Assembly: GCA_027318525.1 (NCBI GenBank)
Contig: DAHVPA010000067.1
Span: 1 to 8,990, forward strand
Reading direction: 5' to 3'
Source of the DNA: Candidatus Cloacimonadota bacterium
Lineage (GTDB): Bacteria; Cloacimonadota; Cloacimonadia; Cloacimonadales; Cloacimonadaceae
Length of the DNA: 8,990 bases
The first letter of the stretch is position 1. Each line of letters begins with the position of its first letter. The translations under genes were made by a program, and so were the position numbers. Below, in pieces: positions 1-4,451 of this stretch. The notes beneath the pieces are model-generated. The model did no database searches and had not been told where the DNA came from. It worked only from the letters and a program-made list of their open reading frames with translations.

Positions 1-253
1 TTGATGCTCCCAGCGGTCCGCTGTGTAATTGTGTAAAATATACATATGGACCAATACTGAGGGTGTTTTTATACCACATCTCAAAATTGGCTCCAAACAT
101 AAAAAGGGTTTTTCCGGGAGATTCAATATCACACACCGGATCGGTGCGTCCACCCCTGATGGAAAAAGCTCCGCACCAGTCCGAAGCCATGACGGTTGTT
201 ACCAGGCTTAGCATTAGTGCCAATAAAATAAACACCTTGCGGAATTCTTTCAT
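1..253 (-). CDS. Exported, probable outer-membrane beta-barrel-type protein (N-terminal part only)
   Basis: This is an open frame of 84 codons from an ATG at 253 to the window edge with no stop, so the C-terminus is missing. The start is well supported: GGAGG lies at 263-267, 9 bases upstream, behind a recognisable promoter. The N-terminus is a typical signal peptide: MKEFRK, a hydrophobic core VFILLALMLSLVTTV, and a probable signal peptidase I site after VMA, before SDW. There is no lipobox cysteine. The mature part alternates polar with aromatic or hydrophobic residues (for example FGANFEMWYKNTLSIGPYVY at about residues 53-72), as in the first strands of small outer-membrane barrels. No family is recognised, so function is unknown and the barrel assignment is inference. 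Two cysteines occur early in the mature part (about residues 27 and 41). Confidence 0.75.
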   Translation of the reverse strand, partial: MKEFRKVFILLALMLSLVTTVMASDWCGAFSIRGGRTDPVCDIESPGKTLFMFGANFEMWYKNTLSIGPYVYFTQLHSGPLGAS

Positions 254-262
254 GATAAAGAA

Positions 263-267
263 CCTCC
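263..267 (-). promoter_or_regulatory. Ribosome binding site of the exported protein
   Basis: GGAGG on the minus strand with a 9-base spacer to the ATG at 253. It fixes the start of a gene that has no stop inside the window. Confidence 0.8.
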
Positions 268-287
268 AATCTCTTTCTATTATTTCC

Positions 288-317
288 AGTATTATTTATT
301 TTCCTCTATCCTGTCAA
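288..317 (-). promoter_or_regulatory. Sigma-70-type promoter for the exported protein
   Basis: On the minus strand a perfect TTGACA -35 box (312-317) is followed after 18 bases by AATACT (288-293, four of six consensus matches); TAATAC at 289-294 with a 17-base spacer is an alternative. Transcription would start near 281, giving a leader of about 28 bases. The spacer is AT-rich. Confidence 0.6.
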
Positions 318-414
318 GTAAAAAAACAGCTTGCGCCTTTTCTGACCTTGATGTCAGTCCGCTTCAATCCTCCGTTCCCCACTAATAAAAAGTAAGAACT
401 TGTCAGAGAATGAT

Positions 415-446
415 GAGACCTAGTCCGACAAAAGTCTCTGCAGACT
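415..446 (+). repeat. Possible copy of an intergenic repeat related to 4232-4263
   Basis: This 32-base segment aligns without gaps to the minus strand at 4232-4263, with 23 identical positions including a shared CTCTGCAGACT end. Both copies lie in non-coding gaps and both continue into CCGG. A rough estimate suggests one or two matches this good could arise by chance in a window this size, so repeat status is tentative. The minus strand contains a small stem AGTCT-GCAG-AGACT followed by TTTT, about 50 bases beyond the nitroreductase stop, so it might also act as a weak terminator. The rest of the 254-493 gap holds the exported-protein promoter and nothing else I recognise. Confidence 0.3.
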
Positions 447-493
447 CCGGCGTTGATCTAAACGAGGTAGCCTAAACCAGCTATTATTTCGGC

Positions 494-1063
494 TCAATTA
501 ATGATGAGGTCTTTTAAAGCACGTTTGGGCACGTGGTGGACTTCGAATTCATCACGCCAGTATTCAATATCCTCGGGATCAATGACCTTTTCAACAACAA
601 CTTGTTCCACAGGTTTCCCCAATGCCAGGATGAGAATAATCTCCAGTTCAGCGGGAAGCTCCAATGCCTGATGCAATTCATCTTTTCGGAAGGAGGCAAG
701 CTGACAGCCGCCCAAACCCAGTTCTGTAGCGCCCAGCATGATGGTTTGAGCTGCAATTCCGGTATCGATCAAGAGATGCTTGGAGATGTTTTTTGGTCCA
801 AGCATCACAACGTAGGCAGTAGGCTGCTCACCATGCTTGGGACCATTCCAATCCTTCAGATAAGCCGCCCAGGAGACATTTTTGAAGATAATGTCGTTGG
901 TGTTGTGGGTGATGGAATAATAATATCTGATTTGTTGCAGGTTGGCAGCGCTGGGACAGAGTCTTGCCAAGTTGATTAACTGCCTGATCTGAGTTTTATT
1001 TATTCTAACCGTCCCATCAAAGCGCCTGTAGCTGCGGGTTTTCTTGACCAGTTGCTTGAGCAT
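494..1063 (-). CDS. Nitroreductase family protein (FMN-dependent, NAD(P)H-type oxidoreductase)
   Basis: A 189-residue protein of the usual length for short nitroreductase-fold enzymes, which are cytoplasmic, normally dimeric FMN proteins that reduce nitro, quinone or other electrophilic substrates with NAD(P)H; the true substrate cannot be told here. Family marks in order: an RSYRRF segment at residues 10-15 (the FMN phosphate-binding arginine motif), PSAANLQ at 37-43, a helix beginning DTGIAAQT at 100-107, GLGGCQL at 116-122, and ALGKP at 147-151 near the end of the core. The start is supported by GGAG at 1070-1073, 6 bases from the ATG. It lies 71 bases downstream of ribD on the same strand, so it may be the last gene of the cofactor cluster, although a possible separate promoter lies in the gap. 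No break or missing motif is seen. Confidence 0.9.
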   Translation of the reverse strand: MLKQLVKKTRSYRRFDGTVRINKTQIRQLINLARLCPSAANLQQIRYYYSITHNTNDIIFKNVSWAAYLKDWNGPKHGEQPTAYVVMLGPKNISKHLLIDTGIAAQTIMLGATELGLGGCQLASFRKDELHQALELPAELEIILILALGKPVEQVVVEKVIDPEDIEYWRDEFEVHHVPKRALKDLIIN

Positions 1064-1089
1064 CGTTCTCTCCTTTGTCGATCAAGTCT

Positions 1090-1118
1090 GTTATACTTAT
1101 TCTAACTAACTTGGTTAA
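1090..1118 (-). promoter_or_regulatory. Possible promoter for the nitroreductase gene
   Basis: On the minus strand TTAACC (1113-1118, four of six to TTGACA), a 17-base spacer, then TATAAC (1090-1095, five of six to TATAAT). The predicted start near 1083 leaves a leader of about 20 bases. This would give the nitroreductase expression independent of ribD. Confidence 0.4.
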
Positions 1119-1120
1119 TC

Positions 1121-1138
1121 CTAAAACATATGCTTTAG
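1121..1138. repeat. 18-base near-perfect palindrome at the ribD stop codon
   Basis: The sequence ctaaaacatatgctttag is self-complementary apart from one pair, which becomes G-T on the minus strand. It overlaps the ribD stop (1135-1137) and sits just upstream of the possible nitroreductase -35 box, where a dimeric regulator could bind. It has no T-tract, so it is not an intrinsic terminator. AT-rich palindromes this short can be accidental. Confidence 0.3.
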
Positions 1139-2247
1139 ATATGTTTATCTTTATCGTGGTTGATATATGCTGTTATGAGCAGGTCTTTTCCCACGGGATT
1201 AAACTGCATATCATGCAATGAGAGGGCTTGCCCGATGTTTGAGATGTCCAGCTCATTCCAAGCCAGCCGGCTTCCCCCCAGTAACAAGGGAGCATAAAAC
1301 AGATAAAGTTTATCTACAAGTCCTGCCCTGAGAAAAGACGTATTTAGTGTGGGACCTGCCTCCAGCATCAATAACGTGATTCTGCGCCGGTGCAGTTCTG
1401 CCAGCACTTCCTCCAGACTCAGCAAACCATTCGTCTCACCGATATGGCACAACTCTATGCCTTTTGCTTTCAGCTCTGCTTCAAGTTCCGGTTTGGAAAC
1501 ATCCCCAGAAGTAAAGATCAGGGTTGGAACATCACAAGCAGTCTGCACCAGACGTGCTGTTGGCAGAATTTGCAGGAATGTGTCCAAGACCACGCGTAGA
1601 GGCTGCTTTAAAGGATTTGGCAACCGCACATTGAGCAGCGGGTCATCCTTGATGATGGTGCCGGCACCTGTCAGGACAGCATCTGCTTCCTGTCTCAGTA
1701 TATGGGTCTGCAGCCGGCTTTCTTCACAGCTAATCCAGCGTGAGCTGCCGTCTTCTGCAGCTATTCTTCCATCCAATGATAGCGCTGATTTTAAAAAGAC
1801 AAAAGGTCTGTTTTTGCTGATATAAACAAGGTAAGCTTCCAGTTGGCTGGTTATGACATCTGCCATGAGTCCGGTTTCGACTTTGATACCTGCTGTTTTT
1901 AGTTTTTCTATACCTTTGCCCACCACTAATGGATTGGGATCGATGATGCCGATGAAAACAGACTTTATGCCAGCGGCAATAATCGCATCAGCGCAGGGAG
2001 GTGTTTTCCCATAATGTGAACAGGGCTCCAGCGTTACATATAATTCTGCACCCTGACAAGACCGGCTGCAGTTTTTGATAGCCTGCACTTCGGCATGGTC
2101 AAAGCCATAAGGTTGAGTCCAGCCTTCGCCAATGATGGCTCCGTCTTTTACAATGACTGCACCGACATTTGGGTTGGGAGATGTTCTACCCCTTGCCTGC
2201 TCTGCGAGTTCAACTGCTCTTTGCATGAATCGGAGCCGGTTATTCAT
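1135..2247 (-). CDS. ribD: Bifunctional riboflavin biosynthesis protein RibD (deaminase/reductase)
   Basis: RibD performs the second and third steps after GTP opening in riboflavin synthesis: deamination of the diaminopyrimidinone phosphate, then NADPH-dependent reduction of the ribosyl side chain to ribityl. Length (370 residues) is normal for the two-domain enzyme. The N-terminal deaminase (about 1-145) has SPNPNVGAVIV at 23-33, the zinc and catalytic HAE (His51, Glu53), and PCSHYGKTPPC with Cys76 and Cys85. The reductase domain (about 147-362) has SALSLDGRIA at 154-163, SSRWIS at 168-173, TGAGTIIKDDP at 193-203, EAGPTLNTSFL at 296-306 and APLLLGG at 319-325. All key residues are present, so it should be active. 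The start overlaps the TPR gene by 8 bases (TAA at 2240-2242, ATG at 2245-2247), with GGAG 10 bases upstream. No other rib gene and no FMN riboswitch is visible in the window. Confidence 0.96.
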   Translation of the reverse strand: MNNRLRFMQRAVELAEQARGRTSPNPNVGAVIVKDGAIIGEGWTQPYGFDHAEVQAIKNCSRSCQGAELYVTLEPCSHYGKTPPCADAIIAAGIKSVFIGIIDPNPLVVGKGIEKLKTAGIKVETGLMADVITSQLEAYLVYISKNRPFVFLKSALSLDGRIAAEDGSSRWISCEESRLQTHILRQEADAVLTGAGTIIKDDPLLNVRLPNPLKQPLRVVLDTFLQILPTARLVQTACDVPTLIFTSGDVSKPELEAELKAKGIELCHIGETNGLLSLEEVLAELHRRRITLLMLEAGPTLNTSFLRAGLVDKLYLFYAPLLLGGSRLAWNELDISNIGQALSLHDMQFNPVGKDLLITAYINHDKDKHI

Positions 2248-3436
2248 GCTTCAGGTGCTCCAGATTCTTTCTTAAAAGCTCAGAATTGGGATGGGTCAGC
2301 AAAGCTTGATTCCATACTTGTTCCGCTTGTTCGGGAAGGTTCAGCCCCAGGTAGCAGACACCCAGATTGTTTTGAATGTTTTCATCATCTGGTGATTGAT
2401 TTGCCAGCGTTTGCCAAAGCTTGACAGCTGTATCAAAGTCTTTGTTCTGCATGTTGATTAAGGCGAGGTTAAACAATGGCTCATTCCACTGTGGTTCAAG
2501 CGCGTGTGCTTGTTCAAAGGCTTGTTTGGCTTTTCCCAACCTGCCCTGACGGGATTCCATCAGCCCTTTGTAATAATAGGCATCTGGGCAAAGCGGATAC
2601 CGGCTGAAAGCTTCAGCAATCAATTCCGCACCAGTATCTGTCTTGCCTTCATTCAGTGCTAAAGCCAGTTTGCGGAAGAGTTCTTTCTGAGCATAATAAT
2701 CCTGCAGGGTGCCCCGGACGTTTTGATACAGCCTCCATCCGGTCTGACCCGAAATCAGGACAGCAGTCCAGTTTTCTTTGCCGTTCAGTTCACAAAAGAC
2801 AAACGCCTGTTTTCTGTCTTCCGTAAAACCGGCATTTATGATTTGGAAACGGGTAGTCTTGCGCAGCACGGGATGAGCAGCCAAATCAGCCAGCAGAGAC
2901 TCTTTGACTTCATCATCAGAAAGTTGGTCAAGACTGAAGAATGCCATCGCGGCATCCCAGTCATGAGCTACAACCGTTTGGAGCCAGGCTGCAACAATCT
3001 GCTCCGGATTATGTGTGTCAGCCGGAGGAATGGTTAAATCTAGTGTAAGCGCTTGATTTAACAGGTTCAGGATTTCCGCATCGGGGTAGGAAAACGTTCT
3101 CAGCCACTCAGCAAGCCGTTCTTTGCCGGTTGAGTCAGCGCTAAGCTCCAATGGTGATTTGTCATCCAATTCTGTCCGGCTGGTCCTGACCCATAGCGGC
3201 AGATACTTTTTCAGGTAATCAATGAATTCCGCACGCGAATCAGTCTTGACTTCAGGCAGGGGAGAGCCCTGAGCCTGGCTTTTGGGCGTATATGGACATT
3301 CGGTGGGACATTTTCCGTCTGCCCGGTAACCGTTACAGCATTGCCAGCCAATGTTCTTGTTGCGGCGCAGGCAATAGCGGACAGCTCTTTCCTCATGGCA
3401 GGCTTTACAGCGTTCTTTTTTTAACCAGTCAAACAT
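2240..3436 (-). CDS. TPR-repeat protein with N-terminal cysteine-cluster (putative zinc-binding) domain
   Basis: I do not recognise a named family for this 398-residue, apparently cytoplasmic protein (no signal peptide). The first 50 residues hold seven cysteines: C10-x2-C13, C22, C33-C34 and C43-x3-C47, in a basic, aromatic context (YCLRR, IGWQCCNGYR, CPTECPY), which suggests a structural zinc or metal site. A charged helical stretch covers about 65-140. Residues about 143-245 (WLQTVVAHDWDAAMAFFS to GWRLYQNVRG) resemble a small NTF2-like alpha+beta domain, tentatively. From about 250 to the end are three to four TPR-like helical pairs, for example DAYYYKGLMESRQGRLGKA (about 285-303) and NIQNNLGVCYLGLNLPEQAE (about 353-372), normally protein-protein interaction modules. 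It overlaps nadE by 8 bases upstream and ribD by 8 bases downstream, so the three are probably co-translated. The start has GGAG at 3446-3449, 9 bases away. Function unknown. Confidence 0.85.
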   Translation of the reverse strand: MFDWLKKERCKACHEERAVRYCLRRNKNIGWQCCNGYRADGKCPTECPYTPKSQAQGSPLPEVKTDSRAEFIDYLKKYLPLWVRTSRTELDDKSPLELSADSTGKERLAEWLRTFSYPDAEILNLLNQALTLDLTIPPADTHNPEQIVAAWLQTVVAHDWDAAMAFFSLDQLSDDEVKESLLADLAAHPVLRKTTRFQIINAGFTEDRKQAFVFCELNGKENWTAVLISGQTGWRLYQNVRGTLQDYYAQKELFRKLALALNEGKTDTGAELIAEAFSRYPLCPDAYYYKGLMESRQGRLGKAKQAFEQAHALEPQWNEPLFNLALINMQNKDFDTAVKLWQTLANQSPDDENIQNNLGVCYLGLNLPEQAEQVWNQALLTHPNSELLRKNLEHLKHE

Positions 3437-4208
3437 AGGACTCTTCTCCGGGGACGGGTGGAAGATTTCTTTTGAATTCTGAAACCTGCATCAGGTGCTG
3501 CACTCTGGAGATTTTGGCGGATTGAAATCCTTTTGCTTCGATTTCCTGAGGGGAAAGGTGTTCCTCGGTAAGCAGCCAGAGGATTTCATCCAATTCCGCA
3601 TAAGACAGACCCAATTCTCCTTCATCAGTCTGACCAGCCCAAAGGTCGGCAGTGGGGACTTTATCGATAATGCGCTGAGGTATGGCAAGCAGTTTTGCCA
3701 TTGCCCGGACTTCTGTCTTGTATAATCCTCCAATCGGTTCAAAGGCGCAAGCTCCATCTCCATACTGGGTAAAATACCCAACCAGCAGTTCTGTGCGGTT
3801 GGAAGTCCCCATCACCAATGCCCGGTCGCGGGATGACAGGTCATAGAGGACGCACATCCGGATGCGAGCCATCCAATTGCCCCGTCTGAGCGCAGAGGCA
3901 TCTGCCTGGCAGTGGTCAAAATAGGCATCAACCATGGGCGTAATCTCGATTATTTCATGCCGGATTTGCAAAGCTTCCGCCACCAGCAGCGCATCCTCAT
4001 AACTTTCCGGACTGCTGTTTTTATAGGGCAGCATCACTCCCAACACGTTGTCTTTACCAAGGGCATGCACAGCTACGGCAGCAGACAGAGAAGAATCTAT
4101 CCCTCCCGACAATCCGAGTATCACCCGGTTGAATCCATAGCGCTGAAGATAATCCCGAATAAAGGCGGAAATCCTTTCCAGTTCTGTCTTTAAGTCCATT
4201 TGTCTCAT
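3429..4208 (-). CDS. nadE: NAD+ synthetase, ammonia-dependent type
   Basis: NadE makes NAD from deamido-NAD, ATP and ammonia, the last step of NAD biosynthesis, in the cytoplasm. With the start chosen here the protein has 259 residues, typical of the short form without a glutaminase domain, so it should use free ammonia or a partner's. Motifs: the ATP pyrophosphatase loop LGLSGGIDSS (31-40), GTSNRTELLVGYFTQYGDGA (134-153), EPIGGLYKTEV (157-167), and PTADLWAGQTDEGELGLSY (185-203). Start choice: the frame stays open to a GTG at 4376, but that codon lacks a ribosome binding site and the extra 56 residues resemble no NadE and overlap an inverted repeat. The ATG at 4208 has AAGGA at 4214-4218 with a 5-base spacer; an ATG three codons on (4199) is the alternative. 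Its stop overlaps the TPR gene. No convincing operon promoter was found. Confidence 0.95.
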   Translation of the reverse strand: MRQMDLKTELERISAFIRDYLQRYGFNRVILGLSGGIDSSLSAAVAVHALGKDNVLGVMLPYKNSSPESYEDALLVAEALQIRHEIIEITPMVDAYFDHCQADASALRRGNWMARIRMCVLYDLSSRDRALVMGTSNRTELLVGYFTQYGDGACAFEPIGGLYKTEVRAMAKLLAIPQRIIDKVPTADLWAGQTDEGELGLSYAELDEILWLLTEEHLSPQEIEAKGFQSAKISRVQHLMQVSEFKRNLPPVPGEESYV

Positions 4209-4213
4209 ACTCA

Positions 4214-4218
4214 TCCTT
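4214..4218 (-). promoter_or_regulatory. nadE: Ribosome binding site deciding the nadE start
   Basis: AAGGA on the minus strand lies 5 bases before the ATG at 4208. It supports the short NadE and argues against the GTG at 4376, whose upstream bases (CCTTGCTGC) contain no purine-rich site. Confidence 0.65.
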
Positions 4219-4221
4219 AAT

Positions 4222-4352
4222 CTGCCCGGAGAGTCTGCAGAGGGTTTCCAGAGACTTAGTCTCCGCAAAACCTCTGCCGTCCTTGAAACAGGATTGAGCT
4301 TCAGGCAGATTTTGATAGAAGCAGAATCCAGCCCGAAACAGACTTCCGGCAG
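4222..4352. repeat. Possible small inverted-repeat-bounded element upstream of nadE
   Basis: The left edge ctgcccggagagtctg (4222-4237) and the reverse complement of the right edge cagacttccggcag (4339-4352) match at 14 positions if two single-base gaps are allowed. Together they bound about 131 bases that also contain the 41-base palindrome at 4237-4277. This could be a MITE-like or other palindromic intergenic element. It could also be a chance pairing, because gaps were needed and no target-site duplication is obvious. The 4209-4451 gap otherwise shows no gene and no clear promoter. Confidence 0.25.
4237..4277. repeat. 41-base near-perfect inverted repeat (hairpin) upstream of nadE
   Basis: Arms 4237-4256 and 4258-4277 around a central T at 4257 pair at 18 of 20 positions in the minus-strand transcript (17 Watson-Crick, one G-U), with mismatches at the 9th and 13th pairs from the centre. 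The outer stem is GCAGAGG/CCTCTGC and the core is GAGACT/AGTCTC. It ends 28 bases upstream of the nadE ATG. It lacks a following T-tract, so it is not a classical terminator. It could be a leader hairpin, an operator, or the core of a dispersed palindromic repeat. Confidence 0.65.
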
Positions 4353-4451
4353 GAAATCATCAGAGAACAGAAACACGCAGCAAGGTCGGTTGTCAACGAA
4401 AATGCTTGGGAGGGTAGGTCAAATCAACAGCAGATAAGGGGGCTAACCACC

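Noticed and set aside
342..357. CTGAC/GTCAG inverted repeat upstream of the exported-protein promoter
   Set aside because: A five-base stem with a six-base loop and no T-tract is common by chance; too weak to call an operator or terminator.
63..395. 110-codon plus-strand open frame at the left edge
   Set aside because: It runs antisense to the signal-peptide gene and through its promoter; it has no ribosome binding site or family resemblance.
533..979. 148-codon plus-strand open frame opposite the nitroreductase gene
   Set aside because: The minus-strand frame has complete nitroreductase motifs and a good ribosome binding site; the plus-strand translation resembles nothing.
1349..1825. 158-codon plus-strand open frame opposite ribD
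   Set aside because: It is low-complexity and serine-rich, and lies antisense to a clear RibD reductase domain.
2095..2424. 109-codon plus-strand open frame spanning the TPR/ribD junction
   Set aside because: It is antisense to two supported genes and has no recognisable domain.
4391..4396. Perfect TTGACA on the minus strand upstream of nadE
   Set aside because: The hexamer 17 bases downstream is TTTCTG, and neighbouring spacings are no better, so there is no matching -10 box.
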